64,000 bases of DNA from Perca fluviatilis (GCF_010015445.1 NC_053116.1:29784285-29848284); one strand, 5' to 3'. Counted from the first letter of the stretch, positions 26,160 through 61,900 are shown. Notes: generated by a model from the sequence alone, not told the origin. Program-made: numbers and translations.

Positions 26160-28008
26160 GTTTCTGACTGATTGAGTTTGAGCAGAGTCGGGTTAGCTCA
26201 TAGGGTTAGCTATAACTTTGGTTAGAACCACTCTCAGCAAACAAGACAGCTCACGCTTCTAAACCACCGTATGTACGCCCCTCCCTCTACGTGGATCCAC
26301 GTGACGTAAGGGGCGCGGAGTGCGCCACGGTTGTTGCCTTTTGCAAGCTCCTACCGTTCTTATTGATACATCCATGGCTCCTACCCAGCTCTTTCTTCAG
26401 ACCACAAACTGGCACGCAGGCATTCTGTTCTGCAGCTGGCAGAAGGCAGTAGACAGTCTATGGCAAGGCAATATGGCACCGGTCAAGTTTCGAAATAAAA
26501 ACCCATGCTTCATGCTTCACACATGCTTGGGTCGTAAATGTACACTTCATCCATGAATATCCCATATATCCGACAACACCTGAAGGCACCATACGTAAGA
26601 GCCTCTTTCACAACCAACATTCCTGTAAACTAGGGACAGTTACATATGTATCCATAACTGAAAACATGCATCTATGCAGGTGCAATTACTTTTAACAGGT
26701 TTATGATAATAATGATTATAATTTTACGTCGCTCCCAATCGTTCTTATTTGATAATAGTGAACTTACTGATTTAAATATAGCACACACATATGTTTGCCC
26801 TTTATAGAATGTATTCCATATGGGCGTATTTTTTAATACTGTACATTTTTCTCATTGATTCCTTCTTTGTCTCAATGTGTAATTTTAATGAAGTACTTTA
26901 GATCTTGTGTTATACTTACTCAATATTTCCTTGACCCATCCATTTTTATATGCAATATGCCATTAATGATTTCCTGCCACAATAGTCCAGTTTCTGCAAA
27001 GGAATCCCTTAAGTTAATAAGTAGTCACTTTTGATGGACTCCTTACTGTATGTTAACTTTACAAAGTCCAATAAAAAAGATAGGAGCCACTCTGTGTGAT
27101 TATAGTATGTCTATTTTATGTATGTAATATAGTAATGTAATGTCTGCCAGTCTGTTCTTATTCAATATGCATGACTAGTCTGGGACAGAGATGTACACAA
27201 TAAGCTATTCAGATGGAAATGCATTTGAAGGTCGAGGGAAAAACTCATGTACTCATGTAGATTTTAATGTATTCAATGATCTTTGTTCACATGGTCAATA
27301 AAATCAAACATTTACCACTCTTCAGATAAGAAATAACCTGCACACATATTAGTTTACACAATAGGGCTGCCAAGACATTTCCCTGACTCAGAACCTAAAA
27401 TATGTTACACCCCTGTTTTCACACAAATAAACATATACAGATAGCAATACAACAATACAAGAACCCCTGGACCATCACAGTTCTAATACATTATATAATA
27501 ATATGAATAATACATAATACGCATGGATGTATTTTTCGGACAGTATCAGATGCAGCCTAAACTTGAATTTTTGTTCAGAATAAAAACATATTAAAAAAGC
27601 AATAAAATGAACAATTCTTGGATATAGCACTCCACTCAACTAAAACTGACATTTCCGGTCTGATTTTTGGGGGATATTATTTCTTTAGGTTTATTTTAAT
27701 CATCTATTTCATTTGCCATGGGTTTAAGTAATAAAAACAGTATACATTACCATGAAACAAGCGGGGAATGGAACATTTTGTACAACAATCTATATAACTT
27801 GGTTAAATTCCTCCTCCCTCCTTCCGTTTCACGTTGTATAAAAATGTTGCAGAGTTCATCTTTGTTTTATTCTGATAGGTTTGGCCGGAAGTTTTTTCAC
27901 CTGTTGGTGTACTTGACTCTGGCCCAACAAGCATGAGCTAGAGAACTGTTGTGGAGGCTCTAAAACTTAAAGTACTGCAGCCTGTTGCTCGGGCGCTGTT
28001 GAAGCAGC
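26160..28008. other. Divergent SDHB-ATAD3 intergenic/promoter region
   Basis: 1.85 kb between two start codons pointing apart. GC-rich patches occur close to each gene (26270-26340 and just before 28009), with AT-rich sequence between. There are no ORFs of note. Confidence 0.6.
26289..26309. promoter_or_regulatory. E-box/CRE-like cluster upstream of SDHB
   Basis: ACGTGGATCCACGT is a 14-bp palindrome, and CACGTGACGTAA overlaps an E-box (CACGTG) with a CRE-like half (TGACGTAA). It lies about 130-150 bp upstream of the SDHB start codon, in a short GC-rich patch, in the spacer shared with the divergent ATAD3. Binding is inferred from the motif only. Confidence 0.45.
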
Positions 28009-37138
<9,130 letters not shown>

Positions 37139-37170
37139 TCACGTGAAAACTTTGATAAAATGCTTTTGTG

Positions 37171-37176
37171 AATAAA
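37171..37176 (+). terminator. Polyadenylation signal of ATAD3
   Basis: AATAAA 33 nt after the stop codon, followed by a GT-rich stretch (TTGAGTGTGTAAAACC). This implies a very short 3' UTR. Confidence 0.65.
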
Positions 37177-39716
37177 GACCTGTTGGAATAGTTAAACACT
37201 TGAGTGTGTAAAACCTTCACCCTATAATGTCTACTCTTCCATCAATGTGTTTGTAACTTAATTACTGTGAATGCCAGCGTTAAGGTAATAGTTTGATTGT
37301 GGCCTGTAGGTTTGTAAGCTTTTACTTTTGAGTAAAAGCATGTAACATTCTGATTTTTTTCTTCTTCTGATCGTCATCATTTTCAAAGTCTGTGGCTGGG
37401 TGACATTTTGAAAATGTGTCCTCTAGAAGGGATGTTCTCACGTGTTTGCTGACCAGTTCTGGCAAGAGTTCAATAGCACGTCTGCAAAATGTTCGTTCAG
37501 AACATCTCTTCCCTGGCACTTCGTAGCAAAAGCGCTGGTGCAGTTGAGACCTGCCCTTGACAGATATATTCTTTCACCTTTCATAGAATGACTGTGGCTT
37601 CTGCCAGACCCTTATTTAAATGTAGTTCATAGGTACTCTTTAGCACTGACAATGTGACACTAGGTCCACAGTAACCCACCTTCCCCAATAACCACAGTTA
37701 ACATCGGGTGTTTGAGATTTGTTTTGTTTACAGCTGCTGCCATACCGATGTTTTACAAACATGGTGTTTTAGATCCAGGCGGGTGTGTGACCTTTCTTGA
37801 ACATGAAGAATTAAAAAAAATATATATATATATATAAAATATAATATATATTAGATCTAAATTATTAGTCGACTAATCAATTACTCGACAGCATTGAGAG
37901 ATAATTAACAACGATTTTGGTAATGAATTAATAGTTGGTCATTTTTATAACGTTCACTGCTTCCAGCTTCTCAGGTGAGAGGATTATTTGATATTTCTTT
38001 GTTTTATATCACTGAAAATGTAACATCTGTGGCTCTGAGACCGCTGGTCACAGTACAAACAAGTTAAAGATGTCAACTCTGGCTCTAGAAAATTGTAATG
38101 TACATTTCATAGATGAGACAATGACTATAAAAGATACTTAAGAGATGAATCAATAATGAGAATAATTATTAATTTCAGCTGTGGCTTATTTTTTTTTTTT
38201 TTGAAAGAATAATGGACATCATGAACACATATTTGGTACTGACCACGCAGATTGAAGAGTTATACATGCTATAGAATACCCAACCAAGGTGAACATGTTC
38301 TTTTAAATGCCCTCACTTTCATTGGAACGTGTCATATTGTGCCAGCGGATAAATGGAGGGCTTTTCTCAGTTACATCAGCATGTCGTTGGCATTGTTAGT
38401 CATTTCAGAAGTATTGTTAGTCAGTGCTCATGAAATTTCTATTAGAATAATAAGCCAAACTGAAGTAGTCAGCAGGGCCTCTCTGTATAATCTGTCTGTT
38501 GTTGCTGCTCTGAAATAACCTCTCGCTATGAAAATGTGTTCTCATCTTCGCTCATATGATTGGAGTGACACAATCAAACATCAGAGGTCACTGTTGTGCT
38601 TCAATGGCACTTTTAATAAAACAGACATTTCATCCTCACAACAGCAATGTCTGGACACAGGACGAGGGGGGGGGCTGGGTGAGGGTTCCCTCTGCTGATA
38701 GGCTGGTTGCTCCTGATAAGTGAGAGGCAATTGGATAAAGAAAATTGAACTGTGCTGTTGAGCACAGTGTGGGGAAGATGGAGGGGTGTGGGTATTGAAC
38801 TCATCTTGGCTGGCATTTATTTCTCCCGTGTCTACTAAAGAATGAGAATATAGCAAAGAGAACCCGGACCACAACCGTACACGCTCCCCTCCCCCTCACA
38901 TATTTACAGGAAAAATTAATACATTCAGGTAATTCACTAAGTAACAAAGCTAATTAATCTGTGTTTTTAGCAGAAATCACATGGTTTCACATCCAGTTTC
39001 AAACACTCATCTTCCTGTTCCATTCCTATAATCTTTAACCACACAGTCCATCATTGGGTTTTCTATTGATAAACGACAAAAATTCCCCCCACACATCCCC
39101 TTTTAAAGGCTGTTAAATCCCACTTGCCTGTATTTATAACTATTTACAGAAGCAGCAATCTAACCATCACAAAAACCCACCCACCCACCAGTCTCATTCG
39201 CCCCTCCCCACGCCATTAAAGTCCCACTTCCACCCAATAGAGAAAAAAAATCCTGACACCCTTCTCATCCCGTTCCTTACGCTTCCCACATCTTACCCTG
39301 TTCTAAAAGAGCATGCCAAGTTTAACAATGAACACAGAAAATGTCTCTATACAGAAAAAACACCCTTAAAAATGTTATTTTTTTCCTTCCTCCTCCCACA
39401 ATGGTGGACATGGACATAAGACAAGATTTCAGTGGCAACAAATAATCGTCATCTCGCTCAATTTTGTTTTTTGTTTTTTTTAGTGTTGAAAGGGGCCGGG
39501 TTTAGTCATAAGAAAGTCCTGTCATGGGGGTTTAAGGGGGCCATGTTATGATCAGTGGGAGGGCAGTTTTCCAGGGTCTCTGAGGCAACAGTTGGCCAAG
39601 GGGCAGTTTGGGAAGGGGGGTGAGGGGTTTTGTAGAGGAAAACGGGTTTTACAGGATGGGAGGGGAGGGGGGAGAGTCCTAGTTTTTTTTTGTTATTTTT
39701 ATTTTGTGTTTTAGAG
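37177..39716. other. ATAD3-TMEM240 convergent spacer and TMEM240 3' UTR
   Basis: The right part (about 38600-39716) is C/G-rich on alternate strands and probably TMEM240 3' UTR. A TA-rich patch lies at 37818-37850. No further gene is seen. Confidence 0.5.
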
Positions 39717-52519
<12,803 letters not shown>

Positions 52520-53248
52520 CAAAACTTCCAAACTGGCCGCCGTCCTTTAGCCCGGGGTTCTACCCGCGGCAGTGGAGACGCTCCGGCTGGGCTCTGGGCG
52601 CTCGGCAGGAGCCGCTCATGGAGCCGCCGCGCCTCTCCTGGCTCCCCGTCCCTTTAAACTGCCAGGTCTCCCTCCGTCTCCTCCTACACACGGCAAGCCG
52701 CTCTCTCAGCCCTCACTGCGCCCTCTCCATCCAAGTAGGCTATCCCCCCGGTCGGTCGGATGCGGCTGCCGGTCGCTCCAAGGAGGCAGTCCTCTCCTAA
52801 TTACCGATGCAAAAGTGAGCCGTTCTTCCAGGTGCGTTTCTATCTCTATCCCAGTTAAAAAAATAACATACAGAAAACAAGCGATGGGCTCCCTAGATAT
52901 CCTCTAAGGGTTTTCCAAGTTATTCCAAACCGGCGCTGCGCTTTAATACCGGCTAATTCTGTCCTCCATCGGCGAAAACGGTCGATTTCTCTCGCCTGGA
53001 TGTTTCAAAGAGCTGAACCAACTCCTCTCACGGCCATCGCCCTCATCTTTCTCGGAATGCTTGATAACATCGACATTAGGTCCAGATAGCTCCAGTCGGG
53101 AACTAGACCCACCCTGCGCCCTGAGTCCAGTCCGGATCCAGCAACGGCAGCTGCATCAACGCCCGGAGCCAGACACGCATGATTATCCCATCCTGGCTTC
53201 CAGCAGCTACACGAGCATCCACTCCCACCTCTAGCGCGCGCGCTTGTG

Positions 53249-53250
<2 letters not shown>

Positions 53251-53328
<78 letters not shown>
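53251..53328. repeat. (GT)39 microsatellite
   Basis: Uninterrupted GT tract in the TMEM240-OTUD3 spacer, about 730 bp upstream of the TMEM240 start. Confidence 0.95.
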
Positions 53329-53335
<7 letters not shown>

Positions 53336-54847
53336 GTGGGCGGTATGAGGGAGGGGGGACGACTGCAAACTACAACTATGAAATAAAGCTCACTGAGCTT
53401 TATTTCATCAGTCAACATTGTCAACATTGTAGAAAAAGTATAATATCAGTATAATATCAATCAATATCAATCATGTGGACGTGTGTCAGGTTACATTTTT
53501 GGACACTACACCCATGAATATATTTCTATTGTCCCCCTACAGTTTAATACAACCATTACTTATTCCGATTAAACTACAAAGCATCCAATAAAAGGTGAAC
53601 AGTACATTGTTTCAGCACTATGGACAGCGACCTTACAGCAGCCTGCATTTACCAGCTGATAGTGGAATACATTTTCTGAATTGTTGTAAAAACCATAACA
53701 TTTTACATGCATGTTGTACTAAATACTAAAATGGACATGCATCAAAATAATCAATAACCAATCTTATGATATTCTTTATAAAATGCCCTCTGCTGGTACA
53801 GACTTGAAAACATCTGCTGTCATCATCCACACTGCTAGTGTTACTTCACTTTGACCGCCCCCAGTGAAGAAACACAGCCAAGCTGGGCACCAGTTTAGCA
53901 GACTCTAATTAAAATCTACATGGGGCAGAATGGGGGTAATGTAAACATTTAATAGTAAAATGACATGAAACTAGAACAATCACAATGAGTGCAGCTACAA
54001 TCTCAAAGTTGAGTGAGAGTTAACAGCATTTGTCAAAAGTGGTCTGACAATCAATGAAGCAACATGAGACAACTAGCCTAACAAAACTCCAGATATATGT
54101 GACCAAACATGCACATATTAAAAACAGCTAAATTATTAACATGTCAAGGGCCTGTTGACTATCTGCATGGGTAGATACCACTAGCAGCGACTCAGAATTA
54201 TTTTTTTTTTTAATTGGGTGAACTGACCCTTTAAAGTATTTTTTTCTTGAGTCCACCTGCAGTAATTGTTCCTCCTGTGGATCACCCCTTGTATTAAAAT
54301 CCCAACATTTACCAACAACAGCCATTTGTATTTGGTTACAAGCAAAAATCAACACTGGAAGAGGTCAGCTGGGAGTAAACTTATACCACTTCATCACATC
54401 TCTAAGCCATAATATATCAAATACTACAGTCTGTCTATGTGCTGAGCAATTAGCTGGTTTGGGATAATCTGGTTTTAACCATTGGAATAATCTCAGAAAT
54501 CTAAATGTAAAAAAAAGATAATAATAAGAAGAAAAACTTCATTTATATAGCCTTTTAAAAACATTACATTACATTACATTTTCATCAATGCATGCATTAC
54601 ATTACATCAAAAACAGAGTTACAAAGTGCTTTGAGAGCTAAACAGTGGGGCCAAACAATAGCAAGACAACATTTGTGTAAATAAAAACAAAATGAAAAAA
54701 GACTTAAAACATAGTACAGAGAAGACAAATTAAAAAACAATAAAAAATGCATATAAAAATATGCAAAACATATATCCTCATATTGGATATTAGCTCAGGT
54801 GAAGAGGTGGCCTATGTTTCAGAATCATATAGTTCTGCAGGTGTTAT

Positions 54848-54956
<109 letters not shown>

Positions 54957-55575
54957 TCAGTGTGGTAGTGCAGTATAAATGATATGTTGTCCACGCTTGG
55001 CTGACCCTCCTCTGTTCCACTCAGGTGACTGACGCTGATTGCTGCACATGCACAAATGCATGCCTAGGCCTCAGGCCATTACATCTGTTAACACACAATG
55101 CAATCACTAATTGAGGTCTATAATAAACCACACACCAACTGACATCTGCAGATGTAGAATGTCCGGTTTCTGCTACGCCAGCTGGTTTGAGGTAAATGTG
55201 TATTTTTTCTTTCTAGTTTTGAAAATAGAATAGTCTTACTGCTTCCTTCTGTTTGTTTATGCAGTTTTATGTCTCGTGGTCGTGGCTATTTGTTTGTCTC
55301 AGTGTGTCGACTGGTCTTTTTACATTGCAAATACTAGCAAATACTGTTTATTGCTTCTCAACCCACTCCTCCTCCACGTTATTTTTACCAACTGTGTGGA
55401 GTCATCAGAAGGAGTTGGTGGTGAGTAGATTTTCTAAGAGTTGAGGAGAGCAGAGAGTGGAGTGATTTTCAGAAGCAACATTTCTTTTAAAATCATAACT
55501 CAACCTCCTACTTTGTCCTGAGTCACAGTCTGCAATATACAATGACTCAGAGCTTTTAACTTGTGACAACTATCA

Positions 55576-55905
55576 GATAGATAGATAGATAGATCGACAG
55601 ATAGATTTATACAACAATTTATCAAGTCGTCGATGATCCTTTGAGTTTTTGCTTAATTGATTAACGTTACATTGATATCCTCAAATAATTGTGCATACTG
55701 GTACTAATACACATTGTATAACTCCTACTATGCCTTCTTTAAACCTTGTCAAGACGTGTTTATAAATATTGCTTTGGTGTAAATGAGTAAATACAGGCCG
55801 TAAAACCTTAAAAAAGAAGAAGAAGAAGAAGAAGAAGAAGAAGAAGAAGAAGAAGAAGAAGAAGAAGAAGAAGAGTAGTAGTAGTAGATGGTAGATGGTA
55901 GATGG
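55576..55905. repeat. (GATA)n and (GAA)n microsatellites
   Basis: A short GATA/ATAG tract at about 55576-55595, then about 21 GAA/AGA units at 55812-55875, followed by TAG units and three copies of GATGGTA. The chance poly-Phe/Ser/Leu ORFs on the minus strand come from this tract. Confidence 0.9.
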
Positions 55906-56227
55906 TAGATACACACGTCAGTCGCCTTTGCAGTGTGGTCCATTCCCCCTTCCGTACATTTTGACGTACACAGACATACGTATGCGGAACCTTTGTTGTA
56001 AACAAAAGCGGACACTGCAATTACTACATTTCTCTTCTGAGCCAAAAAAACCCCGAAACATAGTCATATCTTGTCAGACGCAGCGTGTTAAAGGTAAGCA
56101 ACAGTCTATTAACTGTAAAGATCTCCAATGGTTAGCTATGTAGTGAGTGCTACAAGCGGGAAGATATGATTTGTTATGTAGCTAGCTAGCTATCTAGCTA
56201 ATATCAAGCCGTTGAATGCTAGCCATA

Positions 56228-56263
<36 letters not shown>

Positions 56264-57254
56264 TACATATATATTATGTATATGATGCTAGCTAGCTAGC
56301 TGCTAGCTGTCGAATAGCTAGCTAGCTAGCTATAAGCTAACCTGACACCGATAGTACTCCGTTTGTGTTCGCTAACAAGTAATGTTACTTAGTACCATTA
56401 CTAGTTAGTACGTGGTTACTAGTTAACGTGAGTAACTATTAACTAGTTAATGTTAGCTTGCTATATAACGAAACTCGTCTAACGTTAATGGTTATTTACC
56501 GTAACGTTAGCTTCATTATATTAGCTGAGTCAACATAATACCAAATAATGCAGGTAACGTTAACTGCGCTAACATATATGGTTTCAGCATCGGTCATATC
56601 ACATTTTATCGCAAAAAACACCATCCCTAAAGTGTAAAAGAATCAGATATAAGACAGTTTGCTTTTATGTTGGATGCAGTCTTCAAATTGTTAAACATTT
56701 ACTTTTGATTACAACAATTGTTATGAATTGTACCTCGTACGATGTAATGTGACAAATGAAATTGATTGATTGATTGACTACACCAAACACCCCTTCACTA
56801 GCATGTTTGGTAGTTTGCGGTGTTTACCAATCCGAGATTACACTGTAACGAATTGCTGCGTAATATAATATTTGTATTTTGAAATTGCCAGTAAATATAT
56901 AGCTCATGGCATACTAGCTACTGTCCATATATATATTGTCTAAGAGTCTCATCATTAAAGTGTTAAAGTTCCTGATGGAGTTTGGCATAATGTCTTCTAC
57001 ATCAGGGACATACTATGACGGGATGCTTTTGTTTTTCAAATTACTAAATGACAATCTTGATATATTATGATGTTCAAAAAAAACAATACAGCTCTTTACA
57101 TATTCTGAAATCATCATTACCCCCGCCCCCCCACCTCTGTTTTTTTTTTTAAATCGGTCCCAGATGTTTGGCAGTGGTTGATGAAACGCCAGCTCATTCC
57201 TTTTAAGAAGACATACTTTGGTGCTGTAGGCCCGCAGAAACGACTATAGCCAAC

Positions 57255-60200
57255 ATGTCTAGGAAGCAGACGTCAAAACCTGTTCGGAGCAACAAGAAGA
57301 GTGAACTGGAACGTAAGAAGGATGAGCGGGCAGCACGCAGGGCAATTGTAAAGGACCGCAAGAACCGGCCTCAGGATGGCGACGAAGGAGCAGAGTTTGT
57401 CAGTTTCTCCAATCAGCTCCAGGCCCTGGGGCTCAAGCTGAGAGAAGTCCCCGGAGATGGGTAAGAGCCAGAAATAGATTGTGGTGTCTAGCTGTACTTT
57501 GTCTCCCTCTACATTGTCGTTTACCATCACTGATACTGCAACACGTGTCTCTTAAATCTTATTATATACAGAAAGCTTCAAGCTGGAGACAGCTGTCTCA
57601 TCATGACTAACCAGGATGTCTTGGTAGAGGAACATAATGTCTTCAACGTCTCCCCAGCCCACAGTCAATAACAATGTACAGTAATTTAAACAGCAAAGTA
57701 GTAGCTGCTCGTAGCTGTGTTGTGGCTGCATAGTAGAGGCAAATGTCACTAGAGCCATTATTTGACAATCCTCATCTTTGTGAAACATGGTTTGTCTTCC
57801 ATAACTTGGAATGTAACCGATTTACTATACAGTATTGCATCTCTATCAGTCATGTTTACTACTGGGCAGAAGGTCTGGGAGCCTTGTGATTTGCAGGACT
57901 TAATTAATTTTTATTGGCCAAAGCCCAGAAACCTGCCAGCTAATGCAAACTCTAATGAATGCACCAATCGAATATAAGCCTTTGATTTAAATATAACACT
58001 GAGTCATTTAACTAGAGGTAGATATGTGTGGACATACCAGTCAATGTCTTTGTTTCTTGCAGGAACTGCCTGTTCAGAGCTTTAGGTGACCAGTTAGAGG
58101 GTCACTCCCGGGGTCACCTGCGGCTTCGGCAGGAGACTGTCCAGTATATGATGTCCCATCGACAAGACTTTGAACCCTTTGTTGAGGACGACATTCCCTT
58201 TGCACAGCACTGTAAGAAAATTACTTAGTGGGGGACACTGAGTAAATCAACAACGTAAATAAAGTAAATGCTGTGATCAGATAGGAGACTTTTAGTAATG
58301 CCTCATTCATAATTAACTATTTTGTCATATTACTGTACACGTCCATTGATTTCAGGAGGAGACAACTTTGACCAGGAACAATGCAGTGACCCCTGGTGGC
58401 CCTCAGTTCTGTTTGCAATGTAGTGACAGATGTATGTCAGTGTTTTCCAACCTGGGGGTTGGGACCCTGTATAAGGGGTTGCAGGATACATCAGAGGGTT
58501 TGCTACATAGGAGTAAATAGGGCTGGGTGATATGAAGATTTATATCCTCAAAACAAATGTCTGTCGTATATATTTTTCTAAATTGTTTCTATCGCAATTT
58601 CGAAAAAACAACGGCTGAACTGTGTTATGGCAATGTTTATGTCATTTGGGCGACGCTTTACGTTCTGATCCTTGCACGATGTGTTTATTTTGCACTGAAG
58701 TTCTTAATAAAATGAGAAAATACTCTATTTTCATTTGTCAAGTACTTAATGCACAATGGAGTATACAAAAATAGGCTTTATCATGTGGTTATTTCATATA
58801 GGCTATTTATTTATTGAATAACCAGATACCTATATTACCTATATTGTGATATATATCATTATCTAGATGATGAAATTACCTATATCGGGATAAAAGATGT
58901 TTTTTTTAACTTGTGAATTACTGGATGATTGGACATTTTTAGGCCTCTAAAAATGTTAGTTAAAAAAAAAAAAAGAAGAAACTTTTAAACCAGTTACAAG
59001 TAGACATGCGTGCGACTGTTGATGAAGGGGTGCACATAGACATTGCTTCGCTGTAAGGTGTCACAAGCCAACAAGGTTGGGAACCACTGCTAGCTGCGTC
59101 TCTCTTGACTTAATTCATTCAATCAATCAGAAATTGAATTCTTGACTGATTTTGACAACTAGTTTACATGTTTTATGTCATTACAGTACAATGTAATGTA
59201 TATACAATTTGTATGTAATCAAATTAGAAATATGAAAACCTAAAAAAAAAAAATTGTGAGTAATTGTTTTTGTTTCTTTCCACCCAGTGTCCAACCTCTC
59301 TCAGCCTGGTACGTTTGCAGGCAATGACGCTATTGTGGCTTTTGCTCGCAGTCAACAGGTGAAAGTGGTCATCCATCAGCTCAACACACCACTGTGGGAG
59401 GTAGGGGCAGAGGCAGAGACTTTCAAATGATGTCACATACTCTAATGATAAAATCTAACTCTCTTTTGGGATACCACATAGTTTAAATGTTCTGTTGTTG
59501 TCATTGCAGATAAATGGTGCCGAGAAGCAGGCATGCAGAGAGCTACACATTGCCTATCGCTATGGAGATCATTATGACAGTGTGAGGCGGACTGGAGACA
59601 ACTCTGAGAATCCTGCTCAGCTCCGCATAGAGGTATATAATATACAAATGTACAATGGGCATTCAATGGACCAGCATTCAGGAAAATATTCCCAAATTAG
59701 TAAATTCCAGGTCCATCTTTTGGATAGATAGATGTCAAGAATGCATTATGTCATGTTTACACCTACTGAGGCAGCCTTTACTGATGGGTCTCTGATGTTT
59801 TCTCAGAATCTGCAGAATTCACAAGGCCAGCAGCGTGAGTTTGGGGACGGTCAGAGGGACAGACGGAAAAACCCGTCTCCCACATCCTCAGAGGAGGACA
59901 ACGTTATCCTCAGCTCCATCAGGAATCAAGGAATCCAGGGTCAGAAGCTATACTTGATTCGAAGAATTAAGGTCTTTTCAGACAGTAAGCGTCTCTCCGC
60001 CTGCATACCGATTGGCTCCGCGGGGTCACACGTGCTCCTCAAGCGCTCCGTGAGTAAACGTCAGGCACTCTATGCGGGGTAACCATGGAAACGGCTTACC
60101 GGTACAATTGTATTTTCCTTAAAGCCTAGCTTAAATTAAAACTGCTTATGCAACAGTTATATATGTCAGGGAACTTACAAACAGCAAGGATCCATCTCTC

Positions 60201-61389
60201 GTCCATTGATTTGCACTGCACGTCGCGTAGAAGAAAGTTTAGGACCATTCATATCTGGCAGTGGGCTTGTTGCTCCGCCTGACAGGTTGACCCACGCCTC
60301 CCTACCTGCCCGCTCGTCTCTTATTGAAAATGAATTACTAGCTGCGTTAATTGCTTCCCGTCTGAAAAAGACCTAAGACTATTAGGGTAAAACAACCAGG
60401 AATCAACCTATTGCAAAATTCATAACCATCACGCATTCAAGCTCGTCTATTCAGCCAAGTTTTCCATTGATCCCATAAACATGTCAGCCTGTAATTAACC
60501 CTTGTGTTGTCCTTCGGGTCCCAGTGACCCGAAGGACAACACAAGGATTATGTACTTCTGTTTACTTTGTTAAGAATTGCTCTCTAAACAAGGGTTAATA
60601 CAGCACCTTAGTTCTTGTTTGTACAGCATTTTGGTCAGCTTAAACTGTGTTTAAATGTGTTCTAGAAATAAACTTTACTTACTTACTTTACAAAAAACAG
60701 GGTTTAGAGAGCAATTCTCAACAAAGTAAACGGAAGTACATAATCCTTGTGTTGTCCTTCGGGTCACTGGGACCCGAAGGACAACACAAGGGTTAAGAAG
60801 ACCATTTGCTTGACATTCGTGTGTTCATGTGTGTGTTTTCTTTCTCAGGTGATGAGGAGAATCTGCTCCAGCTGAGTGCGGCAACCATCAATGCAGAATG
60901 GCTTGTTGGCTCCGTGCTGGGCCGGTCCTGCCAGGGCCAGTGTGCCTCAGGATCCTGCTCAGCCTGCAGAGCTGCTGCCACAGACTGCAATGAGCATAAA
61001 CAGCCAGCAGAGGACAGCAACGTACAAAACCCAAAGGTAGACTTACCTATTACGCAGCCTGTCTCGCCACATTAATTCCAAACCAAGTCCATTTTTATTT
61101 CACTTAAATGTTTTCCTCACTCATAAAACGACCAGTCCTCATACCACTGCAGCATTTTTCAAAACACACTCCTAGTTAAGTTGAAAAAAAGAAAAACATT
61201 CATTTTTGTTTCCCTCACTCTCAGGTATCTAATAAGCAGAGGAAAGAGCAGCAGCGTCAGGAGAAGAAGAAGCGTCAGGAAGAGAGGCACCGGCAGAAAT
61301 TTCTCCAGAGTAAAGGAAGTCAGGACCAGAACCAGAACCTGCCAGAGGCTGTCACTTTAGTACCAGCTCTCAACACTCTCAGCATATAG
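57255..61389 (+). CDS. otud3: OTUD3, OTU-family deubiquitinase (complete, 358 aa)
   Basis: A cysteine deubiquitinase of the OTU family; the mammalian enzyme stabilises PTEN and other substrates. Exons: 57255-57460, 58063-58211, 59288-59400, 59510-59632, 59807-59939, 60849-61036, 61225-61389. All phases agree and the stop is TAG at 61387-61389. The N-terminus is basic. Catalytic Asp68 and Cys71 lie in [16 protein letters not shown], and the likely catalytic His177 in [11 protein letters not shown]. After the OTU domain a Glu-rich linker leads to a divergent UBA-like stretch ([17 protein letters not shown]), then a Lys/Arg/Gln/Glu helix ([20 protein letters not shown]) typical of OTUD3. Human is 398 aa. 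The start has a CCAACATGTC context. A possible non-coding first exon ends at 56093 (AAG|GTAAGC) and may join an acceptor at 57161-57163; the resulting leader would begin with a 5-codon upstream ORF. Confidence 0.96.
60495..60796. mobile_element. piggyBac-like MITE with hairpin termini, in OTUD3 intron 5
   Basis: Bounded by TTAA at 60495-60498 and 60793-60796. Each end is itself a palindrome (CCCTTGTGTTGTCCTTCGGG, a 4-base loop, then its complement), and the two ends are inverted copies of each other extending about 100 bp inward. The TTAA target and CCCTTGTGTTGTC-type terminus suggest a piggyBac-related origin. No ORF is present. Confidence 0.85.
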
Positions 61390-61900
61390 ACTGGAGCATG
61401 GCCAAAATTACCTACTGCTACTCTCGCTTCCGGTGGCTGGCGCTGTTTTGCACATAGTCAAATTTGATTCAGTCACAGTGGATGACTTTTCCTAAAGAGA
61501 ACCCTATAGTTTCTTTGCAAACAGTATAAAGGTGCCTGCAAACTCGTTTGTGTGTGTGTGAGTGAGAGAGAGATGTGGGAAAGTTTTAAAAGACGAGTGA
61601 AAGAGCTTGACCTTCAGTGTTTGTTGGGTTTTGATTGAGTTCAATTCCCAGTTGGTGTTGGTGTATGCAGAAACTCCTCAGATCTGGCCTACCTACCACG
61701 CTACCTAGCCCCTTTCTATGCTGGACATCTGGCTTTTTATGACAACCATGCAGATAATCTTGTGCAGCTGTTTTTTTTTTTGGATTGGTCACAGATTGAG
61801 TTTATTCAGATCCTTCTGTTTGTTCGATCGGACCAAAAGAGGAAGTGAAAGAAGAGTTGCAGAGGAATGATTGTTATGCACACTGTGTAAGGAATGTGGC

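Noticed and set aside
52572..53427. ORFs of 60-140 aa in the GC-rich block right of TMEM240
   Set aside because: GC-rich promoter/5' UTR and a GT tract; no recognised domain and no splice structure.
55812..55875. Regular spacing of short repeats considered as a CRISPR-like array
   Set aside because: Simple trinucleotide repeat with no unique spacers, in a vertebrate genome.
55681..56045. Poly-Phe, poly-Ser and poly-Leu minus-strand ORFs
   Set aside because: Three frames of the GAA microsatellite.
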